Assembly (NCBI RefSeq): GCF_003234655.2
Contig: NZ_CP126271.1
Location: 2,418,001 to 2,482,000, forward strand
Direction of reading: 5' to 3'
DNA: 64,000 nt
Source: Curtobacterium sp. MCLR17_007
Lineage (GTDB): Bacteria; Actinomycetota; Actinomycetes; Actinomycetales; Microbacteriaceae
Shown: positions 15,561 to 24,007 of the stretch, piece by piece
Position numbering within the stretch: the stretch's first letter is position 1
Layout: each line of letters opens with the position of its first letter
Notes under the pieces: generated by a model
What the model was told of the DNA's origin: nothing
Databases searched by the model: none
Seen by the model: only the letters and a program-made list of their open reading frames with translations
Made by a program: the position numbers and the translations under genes

Positions 15561-18011
15561 CTACTTGACGGTGACCGTCGAGCAGACCTGGACGTTCGAG
15601 CCGGCGCCGGTGTTGATGGCCCAGGTGCAGACCTGGTGCGTCCCGGCCGTGAACCCGGTGAGGGTCTGGCTGAACTGGTGGGCAGCCCCGTACGCCGTGC
15701 CGAAGGCCGTCGCGAGCGAGGCCTTCGTGCCGTTCGCCTGGATGCTCGATCGCCCGATGTCGTCGACGTAGGTGTCGATCCGCACCGGAGCGGTCGTGTC
15801 CGGGTCGACGGCCCACCCGCGCATCGTGATCGACCCCGCGGTCCGCGACGACGCCTCGTCGATGTTGAGGCTCGGCGATCCCGACAGCATCGAGACGTTC
15901 TGGCAGGACGTCCCGTCCTTCCCACCACCGGCGTTCTTCGCCGTGATGCAGACCGTGTGCTGCCCGGGCCCGACGTTCGGCAGCGTGGCCGTGAAGCCGT
16001 GCGCGGAGCCGTACCCGGGGTACCGCGACGCGGCCGCGGCACTGTCCGCCTTGGCGACCGTCGAGCCTGCCGCGGTGCCGTCGACGGTGAAGGAGACCGC
16101 CACCGGGGTGACCATGTCCGGGTCCACGGCGAACCCGCTGACGCTCAGGGTCCCGATCGCCGTCGCCTTCGCCTGCTCGATCGTCACGACCGGGTCACCG
16201 GTCGGCTGTGCCACGGTCATGCACTGCCAGGTCGCACCGTTCCCGCCCACGGCGTCGAGCGCGGCCAGGCACAGCTCGTGGGGCACCGAGGGCGTGAGCC
16301 CCGACACGCTCATGCTGAACTGGTGGTTCGCGCCGTACCCGGGGAACGCGGTCGCGAGCGACGCCTTCGGCATGTCCGCCTTGCGGCCCTTCACGCGGGT
16401 ACCGTCGACGTACGCGTCGACGCGGACGGACGCCGCGGTGTCCGGGTCGATGGACCACCCGCGGATGGTCATCGTGCCGGGCGACTTCGAGACCGCCTGG
16501 TCGACGTTGAGGTTCGGGGACCCCGTCTGCCGGGTGAACGACTGGCAACCGAGCGTCGCGTCCGACCCGCTGCCCGCGGCGTTCGTCGCGACGACGCAGA
16601 GCTGGTGGTTCCCCGGAGCGACGCCGGTGATCGTGCCCGAGTACTGGTGGGCGTCACCGAACCCCGGCTTCGCGGCGTTCAGCCCGGTCTTGGTCGCGTT
16701 CGCCGTCCACGTCGCCTTCGTGACGCCGTCGATCTGCACCCGCACCGTGACGGCTGCGGTGGTGTCCGGGTCGATCGCCCAGCCCCGCACGCTGACGGTG
16801 TCGATCGCGTTGCTCACCTGGTCGATCACGCCGACCGGGTTGCCGCCCTCGATCGTGAAGTCCGCACACTGGAACTGCGCGTTCGACCCGGCCCCGGCGT
16901 TGATCCCCCACGCACACACCTGGTGCGACCCGGCGCTCAGCCCCGTGAGCGTGGCGGAGAACCCGTGCCGGGTGTTGTTCGCCCCGAGGGTGTTCGCCAG
17001 CGACGACGTCGCGACGTCGGCCATCGTGCTCGCCGCGCCCTTGCCGTCGACGTAGAAGTCGGTGCGGATCGGGTCGGTGGTGTCCGGGTCGACGGCCCAG
17101 CCCGTGACGACGGCCTGCCGGTACCCGGTGCTGACACCGGTGATCGCACCGTTCGGCGCGTTCCCCCCGGTCGTCGAGCCGAACCAGTCGGTGTACATGC
17201 GCCAGAAGTTCCGGTTGCCGTACGCGGAGCAGCCGTCACCGGTGCCGTACAGGTTGTTCATCGCGGCCTGGTTCGGCACGTACGGCGTGTAGATGTACAG
17301 CGCGGCGGTGGCCTGGTTCTGGATGTAGACCTGCTTCGTGCCGCACGACGCGCTCGGGTTGTAGAGGATCGTGTTCGTGCGACCCGCCTGGTAGCCCCAC
17401 GAGTTCGGCGACGCCTTGTAGCGCTGGAACTGCAGGCCGGCCGCGTAGACCTGGGCGAAGAAGCCGTTGTAGGCCGGGTCGCACGGTGCCGTGTCCGGGC
17501 AGGCGAAGCCCGTGGCGTGGGTGTACTTGTACGAGCTCGGGGCGCTCGAGGTGATGAGCCCCTGCTCCTTCTCGAGCAGCACGAGCAGCACCTTCTGGCT
17601 GATGTTGCAAGCGCGGGCGACGCCGTCGATGATCTGCGCCCCCGTCATCGTCCCGCCGCCGATGGCGCTGCACCGACCGGCGACGGCACCGATGGCACGG
17701 GTGTTCTGCGTGTAGTTCCGCAGGCACGCGGGCCCCGAGCCGGACCGGCAGGTCGGGACCTTCTGGTCGAGGAAGTACTGCACCTGCGCCGCGGTCAACG
17801 CGTTCGCGTTGTAGAAGTTCGCGTCGCTGATGATGTTGCCAGGGTCGAAGCCGCTCGCGGTCGCCGCGCTGGCCGGCTGGTCGTCGGTGACCACGGTGAA
17901 CGCACTGAGCGCCGCGGCGACGGCCACGACCGCCGTCAGCATCGCGATCCAGGCGCGCGGCCGGCGGCGCGAGGGGGCTGCCGCCGGGCGGATGTCGGAC
18001 GGGACGTTCAC
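15561..18011 (-). CDS. Secreted wall protein: hydrolase-like N-terminal domain plus five GWxxDPD repeats
   Basis: 816 residues from the GTG at 18011, which overlaps the upstream stop (GTGA) and has GGAGA before it. A membrane/signal segment (about 22-42, ending ...ASAATA) exports the protein. Residues about 50-290 form a Cys-rich domain with TAAQVQYFLDQKVP, VLLVLLEKEQGLIT and NFWRMYTDWFG; the glutamates in EKEQGL recall the catalytic Glu of lysozyme-like lytic transglycosylases, but I do not claim activity. Five repeats of about 104 residues follow, each with a core like VRGWAIDPDTTAAV, a YVDG strand, GFSATL and GSHQVCAWAINxGAG. The same repeat occurs three times in the GH6 enzyme at 41054. 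Probably binds or remodels the surface glycan. Confidence 0.65.
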   Translation of the reverse strand: MNVPSDIRPAAAPSRRRPRAWIAMLTAVVAVAAALSAFTVVTDDQPASAATASGFDPGNIISDANFYNANALTAAQVQYFLDQKVPTCRSGSGPACLRNYTQNTRAIGAVAGRCSAIGGGTMTGAQIIDGVARACNISQKVLLVLLEKEQGLITSSAPSSYKYTHATGFACPDTAPCDPAYNGFFAQVYAAGLQFQRYKASPNSWGYQAGRTNTILYNPSASCGTKQVYIQNQATAALYIYTPYVPNQAAMNNLYGTGDGCSAYGNRNFWRMYTDWFGSTTGGNAPNGAITGVSTGYRQAVVTGWAVDPDTTDPIRTDFYVDGKGAASTMADVATSSLANTLGANNTRHGFSATLTGLSAGSHQVCAWGINAGAGSNAQFQCADFTIEGGNPVGVIDQVSNAIDTVSVRGWAIDPDTTAAVTVRVQIDGVTKATWTANATKTGLNAAKPGFGDAHQYSGTITGVAPGNHQLCVVATNAAGSGSDATLGCQSFTRQTGSPNLNVDQAVSKSPGTMTIRGWSIDPDTAASVRVDAYVDGTRVKGRKADMPKASLATAFPGYGANHQFSMSVSGLTPSVPHELCLAALDAVGGNGATWQCMTVAQPTGDPVVTIEQAKATAIGTLSVSGFAVDPDMVTPVAVSFTVDGTAAGSTVAKADSAAAASRYPGYGSAHGFTATLPNVGPGQHTVCITAKNAGGGKDGTSCQNVSMLSGSPSLNIDEASSRTAGSITMRGWAVDPDTTAPVRIDTYVDDIGRSSIQANGTKASLATAFGTAYGAAHQFSQTLTGFTAGTHQVCTWAINTGAGSNVQVCSTVTVK

Positions 18012-18586
18012 GGGATCTCCACAGTCGTCGTGGTCGAGGTGACGGACTTGCCGCCGAGGGCGTAGCGGAGTGCCACGGTCCAGGTGCCGGTGCCCAGCTG
18101 GGCGCGCGGGAACGCGACCTGCGCGCAGTTGACGCTCGTGTTCGCGACGGACGTCTCGCTCTGCTGCGTGCGCGTGGTGCCGCCCATGGTGGCGGTGAAC
18201 GTGCAGGTGCCCCCGGTGTCGGTCGCGCCGCTGACGATGCCGGACGCCTGCAGGGTCTGCGATCCGGTGTCCCACCCGGCGTACGTCACGAGGGCGGTGG
18301 CCGGGAAGTCCGACGGCGGCGCCTCGGACGGGTCGTCGGCGGGCGTCTCGCTCGGGATCGGCACGGTGGTGTCGCCGCCGTCCCCTCCCGACGCGCCGGG
18401 TCCGGTCGACGCCGGTGCCGACGGTGCGGCCGTCGTCGACGCCGACGCCGAGGCGCTGGCGGACGCGCTCCTCGTCGGGGACGCGGTGGGACGGTCGCCG
18501 CCGTCGCCCGACGAACAGGCGGTGAGCACGAGGACCACCACGGTGCCCAGACCGAGGAGGGAAGAGGTTGCTGCAGTGCGACGCAC
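18008..18586 (-). CDS. Putative lipoprotein with Ser/Ala/Thr-rich linker
   Basis: 192 residues from GTG 18586, chosen because it gives a compact lipoprotein signal: two arginines, a hydrophobic run LLGLGTVVVLVL and the lipobox LTAC (Cys near residue 23). A longer TTG start at 18646 exists. A linker of about 60 residues rich in Ser, Ala, Thr, Pro and Asp follows, then a small beta-type domain with two cysteines (TCTFTATMGG and SVNCAQVAFP), likely a disulfide. Its stop overlaps the start of the repeat protein by four bases, so the two are made together and may act at the wall as a pair. No known family recognised. Confidence 0.6.
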   Translation of the reverse strand: MRRTAATSSLLGLGTVVVLVLTACSSGDGGDRPTASPTRSASASASASASTTAAPSAPASTGPGASGGDGGDTTVPIPSETPADDPSEAPPSDFPATALVTYAGWDTGSQTLQASGIVSGATDTGGTCTFTATMGGTTRTQQSETSVANTSVNCAQVAFPRAQLGTGTWTVALRYALGGKSVTSTTTTVEIP

Positions 18587-18734
18587 GGGTGCCGTTCTTG
18601 GTGAGGAGCGGTGGACACAGGGCTTCGGGTGTGACCAGTGTGACAAGAGAGAACGCCGGAGGGAAGACGGAAACCGTCCCGGACCGGGTTTGGCCCCCGC
18701 ACCGGGGGCACGGCTCGTCCGGGTGACGCACGGC

Positions 18735-18740
18735 TACACT
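18735..18740 (+). promoter_or_regulatory. -10-like box before the ABC exporter operon
   Basis: TACACT about 33 bases before the ATG at 18773, implying a leader of roughly 26 bases. Confidence 0.4.
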
Positions 18741-18772
18741 GTCCAGGTCCTGCCCCCGGAACGAAGAGTGTG

Positions 18773-19675
18773 ATGGTCGACAACAACCGCATGCAGCAGC
18801 TCGCGGCGGAGCCCCTCGTCGTGGTCGGTGCCCCGTCGAGCGCGATCCGCGGCACCTGGCGTGAACTGCGCGACGTGTTCCACCAGCGCGAGATGCTCGG
18901 CATGCTGATCCGCCGTGACCTCAAGGCCCGGTACAAGGACTCGGCACTCGGGTTCGTGTGGACGCTCGTGCGCCCGCTCACCCAGCTCCTCATCTACTAC
19001 TTCGTCATGGGGCAGATCCTCATGGCCGCGAAGGGCATCGACAACTTCGCGATCTACGTCTTCACCGGTCTGACCGCGTACACGCTCTTCAGCGAGATCG
19101 TCGCGGGCTCCACCGGCTCGATCGTCGGCAACAGCGGCCTGATCAAGAAGGTCTACGTCCCGCGCGAGGTCTTCCCGCTCGCGAGCGTCGGCGCCGCCCT
19201 GGTGAACTACGCGATCCAGTTCGTGATCCTCATCGCCGCCACGGTCGTCCTCGGCCTGTTCCCCTGGCACGGCGGCTTGGTCTACCTGATCCCGTCACTG
19301 CTGGTGATCCTGGTGTACGGCTCGGCGATCGGGCTGGTCCTGTCCGCCCTCAACGTCTACCTGCGCGACGTCCAGTTCGTCATCGACGTCGGCCTGATGG
19401 TGCTGCTGTGGGGCTCCCCGATCGTCTACTCGTACTCGATGGTCGTCGACCGCCTCAACGTCGGCTGGCTGCTGGCGATCTACACGAACAACCCGCTGAC
19501 GCTGTCCGTGCTCGGTCTGCAGAACGCCATCTGGCTGCACACCCCCGGCACCGTCGACTACCCGGACCACCTGATGCTGCGGCTGCTCATCGCGTTCGTC
19601 ATCGGGGTGTTCTGCCTCATCGGGGCGCAGCGCGTGTTCTCGCGGCTGCAGGGCAACTTCGCGCAGGAGCTCTAG
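18773..19675 (+). CDS. wzm: ABC-2 polysaccharide exporter, permease
   Basis: 300 residues, six membrane segments. The cytosolic N-terminal amphipathic stretch (FHQREMLGMLIRRDLKARYKDS) followed by LGFVWTLVRPLTQLLIYYFVMG is typical of Wzm/TagG/RfbA-type permeases that export lipid-linked O-polysaccharide or teichoic acid. An in-frame GTG lies immediately upstream at 18770. The ATPase gene starts three bases after the stop, with the AGGAG of this gene's last codons serving as its ribosome site. It heads an operon Wzm-Wzt-GT2-GT4-GT2 (18773-23989). Export of the whole chain by an ABC system implies synthesis on a lipid carrier in the cytosol. Confidence 0.9.
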   Translation: MVDNNRMQQLAAEPLVVVGAPSSAIRGTWRELRDVFHQREMLGMLIRRDLKARYKDSALGFVWTLVRPLTQLLIYYFVMGQILMAAKGIDNFAIYVFTGLTAYTLFSEIVAGSTGSIVGNSGLIKKVYVPREVFPLASVGAALVNYAIQFVILIAATVVLGLFPWHGGLVYLIPSLLVILVYGSAIGLVLSALNVYLRDVQFVIDVGLMVLLWGSPIVYSYSMVVDRLNVGWLLAIYTNNPLTLSVLGLQNAIWLHTPGTVDYPDHLMLRLLIAFVIGVFCLIGAQRVFSRLQGNFAQEL

Positions 19676-19678
19676 ACC

Positions 19679-20908
19679 ATGGCCATCAGCACCCCCGTCG
19701 CGCCGTCGACCCAGCAGCGCGGTGACGAGCGACCCGAGGTCATCGTCATCGACCACGTGCGCAAGCGCTTCATCGTCCGCAAGGACAACACCATCCGCGA
19801 GCGCATCGTGACGCTCGGCCGCGCCGGCCGCAAGCACCGCCAGGACTTCTGGGCCCTCGACGACGTCACCGTCTCGATCACGGCCGGCTCGACCGTCGGG
19901 CTGATCGGCCAGAACGGCTCTGGCAAGTCGACCCTGCTCAAGGCGATCGGCGGCATCATCCAGCCGACGTCCGGCACGGTGTCCCGTCGCGGGCGACTGG
20001 CCGCACTGCTCGAGCTCGGCGCGGGCTTCCACCCCGACCTGTCCGGCCGCGAGAACGTCTTCCTCAACGCGAGCCTGCTCGGCCTGACGCGCAAGCAGAC
20101 CGAGGAGCGCTTCGACGACATCCTGGCGTTCTCGGGGATCGGCGACTTCATCGACACCCAGGTGAAGTTCTACTCATCCGGCATGTACGTGCGGCTCGCC
20201 TTCGCGGTCGCGGTGCACACCGACCCCGACGTCCTGCTCGTCGACGAGGTGCTGGCCGTCGGCGACGAGGCCTTCCAGCGGAAGTGCCTCGACCGCATCC
20301 GCACCTTCCAAGAGGCAGGCAAGACGATCATCATCGTCACGCACTCGCTCAGCCAGGTGCAGGAGATGTGCGACCGCGTCGTCCTGCTCAACAAGGGCAA
20401 GGTGCTGCACGACGGTGACCCGGTCGCCGCAGTCAGCATGTTCCGCGACGTGCTCGAGGAGCGTCGACACGACGAGCTCAGCCAGGACGTCGCCGTCGGC
20501 CGTGGCACGGTCCTCGGCGCCACCGTCCACGTGGACGGCAAGCAGCACGGCGAGAGCGTGCGCCCCGGCGACGACCTGATCGTCGACATGGAGTTCGAGC
20601 ACCTCGACCGCGTCGAGGACTGGGAAGCCGCGGTCCAGGTCAACAACACCGCCGGCCAGGTCGTCTTCGGCACCACCACGGGCATCATGGGCGTCACCCT
20701 CGAGCCGTTGCACGGTCGGCGCAAGCTGCGGATCCGCATCGCCGACACCGCGTTCGGCACCGGGAAGTACTTCATCAACGTCTCGATGATGGACTCGGCC
20801 GGTCGGCACCTGCACGACCTGCCGGAGTGCGACTCGTTCGAGGTCGCGCCCTTCAGCAACGCGGTCGGCACCGTCTACGCCGAGCCCTCGCTCGAGGACG
20901 TCGACTGA
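19679..20908 (+). CDS. wzt: ABC-2 polysaccharide exporter, ATPase with C-terminal carbohydrate-binding domain
   Basis: 409 residues. Nucleotide-binding domain: Walker A GQNGSGKST (77-85), the O-polysaccharide exporter signature FYSSGMYVRLAFA, Walker B VLLVDEVLAVGD and the switch His in IIVTHSL. Residues about 265-400 form an extra beta-rich domain (ILGATVHVDG-like start, GKYFINVSMMDSAGR, ending DSFEVAPF), matching the Wzt C-terminal domain that recognises the terminal modification of the glycan in Escherichia coli O8/O9a systems. That implies this glycan also carries a recognisable cap; which enzyme adds it is unknown. The following transferase gene begins inside this stop codon. Confidence 0.92.
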   Translation: MAISTPVAPSTQQRGDERPEVIVIDHVRKRFIVRKDNTIRERIVTLGRAGRKHRQDFWALDDVTVSITAGSTVGLIGQNGSGKSTLLKAIGGIIQPTSGTVSRRGRLAALLELGAGFHPDLSGRENVFLNASLLGLTRKQTEERFDDILAFSGIGDFIDTQVKFYSSGMYVRLAFAVAVHTDPDVLLVDEVLAVGDEAFQRKCLDRIRTFQEAGKTIIIVTHSLSQVQEMCDRVVLLNKGKVLHDGDPVAAVSMFRDVLEERRHDELSQDVAVGRGTVLGATVHVDGKQHGESVRPGDDLIVDMEFEHLDRVEDWEAAVQVNNTAGQVVFGTTTGIMGVTLEPLHGRRKLRIRIADTAFGTGKYFINVSMMDSAGRHLHDLPECDSFEVAPFSNAVGTVYAEPSLEDVD

Positions 20909-21924
20909 CCCGCACCGCGGTCGTCGTCGTCAACTGGAACCACGCCGACCTGACCGTCCGGGCCGTCCGGGCCGTCCTCGCCGACCCCGCGGCCGACCAG
21001 GTCGTCGTCGTCGACAACGGCTCCGACGACGACTCCGTGGCCGTCCTGCGCGCCGAGGTCCCGGACGCCACGCTCGTCGTCCGCGACCACAACGGCGGCT
21101 TCGCAGCGGGGGCGAACGCCGGCATCCGGGCGACCGGAGCGGACGTCGTCGTGCTCCTCAACAACGACGCCGTCCCCGCACCCGGTTTCGTCGGCGCGCT
21201 CCGCGACCACCTGGCCGGCGCAGCGCCCGAGGTCGCCGCCGTGACGGGCCGCATCGTGCTCGCCGGACGCTGGACGGCCCTCCCGTCCGGTGCCGTGGCG
21301 CGTCCGGACCAGCGCACGCTGCGCGCCCACGACGGACGTCTCTGGACCCCGTCGCCGGAGGGCGAGGCCCGCCTCAACTCGACCGGCGTCCGCGTCGACC
21401 GGGTCGGCAACGGCGCCGACCGTGACTGGCTCGCGCCGGTGTCGACGTCGGCGGACGTCCGGGTCTTCGGGTTCTCGGGCGGTGCCAGCGCACTGCGTCG
21501 CGCGGCCCTGGAGGACGTCGGCCTGCTCGACGAGAGCCTGTTCATGTACTACGAGGACACCGAGCTCGCCTGGCGCCTCGCCCGGCGCGGATGGCGTGTC
21601 GAGCACGCGGCCGACGCCGTCGTCGAGCACGACCACTCCGCCTCGTCGGGCGTGCAGAGCGACCTGTTCGTGTCGCGGAACGCCCGCAACCGGCTGGTCG
21701 TCGCCCTGTGGCACGCACCGTGGCCGACCGTGGCGCGCGCCGCCGTCCGGACAGCCGGCCGCGGCGTGCGGGGAGCGCTGACGCGGTCGAACCGACGGGA
21801 GGCCCGGCTCGTCCTGGGTGCGCTGGTCGACGTCCTGACGCACCTCCGCCACCACCTGCTGCGCCGGCGCACCGAGACGGCGCGCGCCGTCGTCCCCCGC
21901 GACCGGGTGGACACGGGGGCATGA
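20905..21924 (+). CDS. GT2 glycosyltransferase (rhamnosyltransferase-like)
   Basis: About 339 residues if translation starts at the CTG at 20905. That codon overlaps the Wzt stop as CTGA and has GAGGA six bases upstream; the only conventional alternative is GTG 20827, which adds 26 Arg-rich residues and overlaps Wzt by 82 bases. The GT2 fold starts immediately: RTAVVVVNWNHADL, VVVDNGSDDDS, HNGGFAAGANAG, LLNNDAVPAPGF, then FGFSGGASALRRAAL and LFMYYEDTELAWRLARRGW with the ED catalytic motif of WbbL-type enzymes. The C-terminus is basic. It probably extends the exported chain on the cytosolic side. Confidence 0.8.
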   Translation: MTRTAVVVVNWNHADLTVRAVRAVLADPAADQVVVVDNGSDDDSVAVLRAEVPDATLVVRDHNGGFAAGANAGIRATGADVVVLLNNDAVPAPGFVGALRDHLAGAAPEVAAVTGRIVLAGRWTALPSGAVARPDQRTLRAHDGRLWTPSPEGEARLNSTGVRVDRVGNGADRDWLAPVSTSADVRVFGFSGGASALRRAALEDVGLLDESLFMYYEDTELAWRLARRGWRVEHAADAVVEHDHSASSGVQSDLFVSRNARNRLVVALWHAPWPTVARAAVRTAGRGVRGALTRSNRREARLVLGALVDVLTHLRHHLLRRRTETARAVVPRDRVDTGA

Positions 21925-21983
21925 GCGACCCGCGATACGCTGGACCGTCATCCGTCGACGGCCCCGGCCGAAAGGAACACCGC

Positions 21984-23132
21984 GTGCCGCAGCTCACCGT
22001 CCTGGTCGACGGGACCGCCGTGCCGCGGGCCCTCGGCGGTGTCGGCCGGTACCTCGAGGGCGTCGTCGCGCACCTGGCCGGGGCCGACCCCGCGGCCGCC
22101 GTACACCTCGTCGTGCGCCGTGAGCACGTCGAGCACTTCCGACGGATCGCTCCCGACGTCACCGTGCACGTCGCACCGACGTGGGTGCGCTCGGTCCCGC
22201 TGCGCTTCCTCTGGGAGCAGACGGGCCTGGTGCTGCTGGCCCGTCGACTGCACGTCCGGGTGCTGCACTCGCCGCACTACACGTTCCCGTTCGCCTGGCG
22301 CGGCGGCTCCGTCGTCACACTGCACGACGCGACGTTCTTCTCGAACCCCGAGTGGCACTCGCGGCGCAAGCGCACGTTCTTCACCTGGTGGAGCCGCCGT
22401 GCGCTGCGCAGTCGCCCGGTGGTGATCGTGCCGAGCGTCGCCACCCGCACCGAGGTCGCCCGTGCCGTCGGGGACGTCCGCGCCGACGTCCGGGTGGCCC
22501 ACCTCGGTGTCGACCGCGGGGTCTTCCACGAGCCGACACCCGACCAGGTCGCCGACGCCCGCGTCGCCGCCGGCCTGCCGGACGACGCCGAGTGGATCGC
22601 GTTCCTCGGAACCATCGAACCGCGCAAGAACGTCGGCGCGCTCCTCGACGCGTACCGCTCCGTCCGCACCGAGCGATCCGCCGCCGGCCGGGACACCCCG
22701 TGGCTCGTGCTCTCCGGCGCGCGGGGCTGGGACACCGGGGCGATCGCTGCCCTCGACGCGCTGCGGGACGACGACCGCGTGGTCGAGGCCGGCTACCTGC
22801 CGCTCGAGGACCTCGCGGGGTTCCTCGGTGGTGCCGAGGTCGTGGTCTACCCGAGCCTCGGCGAGGGATTCGGACTGCCCGTCGTCGAGGCGATGGCCGC
22901 CGGGGCCTGCGTGCTGACCACCCCCCGGCTCTCCCTGCCCGAGGTCGGCGGGGACGCGGCGGTCTACACCGAGCCCGACGCGCGGTCGTTGGCTGACGCC
23001 CTCGCAGCGCTCCTCGACGACCCCGACCGCCGTGACGAGCACCGTGGGCGGGCCCTCCGTCGCGCCGACGACTTCAGCTGGGACGCCACCGCGCGCATCC
23101 ACGCCGACGTCTATGCCGAGGTCGCACGATGA
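21984..23132 (+). CDS. GT4 glycosyltransferase
   Basis: 382 residues from GTG 21984, where AAAGGA lies seven bases upstream; an ATG at 21921 overlapping the previous stop would add 21 residues. GT-B fold: the N-terminal part has a glycine-rich loop ALGGVGRYLEGVV, then HSPHYTFPFAWRGGSVVTLHD; the C-terminal part has IAFLGTIEPRKNVGALLDAY and VVYPSLGEGFGLPVVEAMAAG, the E-x7-E-type nucleotide-sugar site of GT4. The GTIEPRKN motif is common in mannosyl- and rhamnosyltransferases. It is the fourth gene of the exporter operon, coupled to the next gene by ATGA. Confidence 0.85.
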   Translation: MPQLTVLVDGTAVPRALGGVGRYLEGVVAHLAGADPAAAVHLVVRREHVEHFRRIAPDVTVHVAPTWVRSVPLRFLWEQTGLVLLARRLHVRVLHSPHYTFPFAWRGGSVVTLHDATFFSNPEWHSRRKRTFFTWWSRRALRSRPVVIVPSVATRTEVARAVGDVRADVRVAHLGVDRGVFHEPTPDQVADARVAAGLPDDAEWIAFLGTIEPRKNVGALLDAYRSVRTERSAAGRDTPWLVLSGARGWDTGAIAALDALRDDDRVVEAGYLPLEDLAGFLGGAEVVVYPSLGEGFGLPVVEAMAAGACVLTTPRLSLPEVGGDAAVYTEPDARSLADALAALLDDPDRRDEHRGRALRRADDFSWDATARIHADVYAEVAR

Positions 23133-23989
23133 GCCTCGCCCGCGTGGTCGTCCTGACGGTCACCTACAACACCGGTGAGACCATCCGGCCGTTCCTCGAG
23201 AGCGTCGCGCGGGCGTCCGTCACACCGCTGCCCGTCGTGATCGCCGACAACGGCTCGGACGACCTCGGCGCACTCCGCGCCATCGCGGACACACACGGCG
23301 CGACCGTCGTGTCGTCCGGAGCGAACCGCGGGTACGGCGGCGGGATCGACGCCGCGTTCGCCGCGCTCGACGACGTCCTGCCCGATGCCGTGCCCGAGTT
23401 CGTCCTGGTGACGAACCCGGACGTGGTCTTCCACGACGGCGCGGTGGACGAGCTCGTCGCGGCGGCCGACCGGCTCCCCCGCGGCGGCTCCTTCGGACCG
23501 CAGATCCTCGACGACCAGGGCGACACCTACCCGTCCGCCCGGCAGCTGCCGTCGCTGCGGACCGGCCTCGGCCACGCGGCGTTCTCGCGCTTCTGGCCCG
23601 CCAACCCGTGGAGCCAGCGGTACTGGTCCACCACCCTGGTCGAGGAACGGACCGCGGGGTGGCTCTCCGGCGCGTGCTTCCTGATCCGCACGTCGGTGTT
23701 CCGCGAACTCGACGGGTTCGACGAGTCGTACTTCATGTACTTCGAGGACGTCGACCTCGGGCAGCGCGTCGGCGAGTCCGGACGGGACAACGTGTACGTC
23801 CCGACCGCGACCGTCGTGCACACCGGGGCACACTCGACCTCGTCGAACCGCCGCCGCATGGAGGTCGAGCACCACCGCAGCGCCTACCGCTTCCTGTCGC
23901 GCAAGTACCGCTCCTGGTGGCTGTGGCCGCTGCGCCTCGCGCTGCACGCGGGGCTGAGCGCCCGCGCTCGGTGGGTCACCCGGAAGTAG
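23129..23989 (+). CDS. GT2 glycosyltransferase (WbbL-like rhamnosyltransferase)
   Basis: 286 residues: VVVLTVTYNTGETI, VIADNGSDDLGA, GANRGYGGGIDAAF, LVTNPDVVFHDGA, and DESYFMYFEDVDLGQRVGESG. The TNPD and ED motifs match mycobacterial WbbL, which adds L-rhamnose to the lipid-linked galactan primer. It is the last gene of the exporter operon, overlapping the GT4 stop by four bases, and ends in a hairpin shared with the convergent gene. Rhamnose as donor is inferred from motif similarity and from the rml genes 2-10 kb away. Confidence 0.82.
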   Translation: MSLARVVVLTVTYNTGETIRPFLESVARASVTPLPVVIADNGSDDLGALRAIADTHGATVVSSGANRGYGGGIDAAFAALDDVLPDAVPEFVLVTNPDVVFHDGAVDELVAAADRLPRGGSFGPQILDDQGDTYPSARQLPSLRTGLGHAAFSRFWPANPWSQRYWSTTLVEERTAGWLSGACFLIRTSVFRELDGFDESYFMYFEDVDLGQRVGESGRDNVYVPTATVVHTGAHSTSSNRRRMEVEHHRSAYRFLSRKYRSWWLWPLRLALHAGLSARARWVTRK

Positions 23990-24007
23990 CCGGCGTCCCT
24001 CCGGGTG
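23977..24007. terminator. Inverted repeat between convergent stops
   Basis: CACCCGGA and TCCGGGTG, eight-base perfect arms, 15-base loop. It overlaps the 3' end of the GT2 gene and abuts the stop of the minus-strand gene. Confidence 0.5.
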
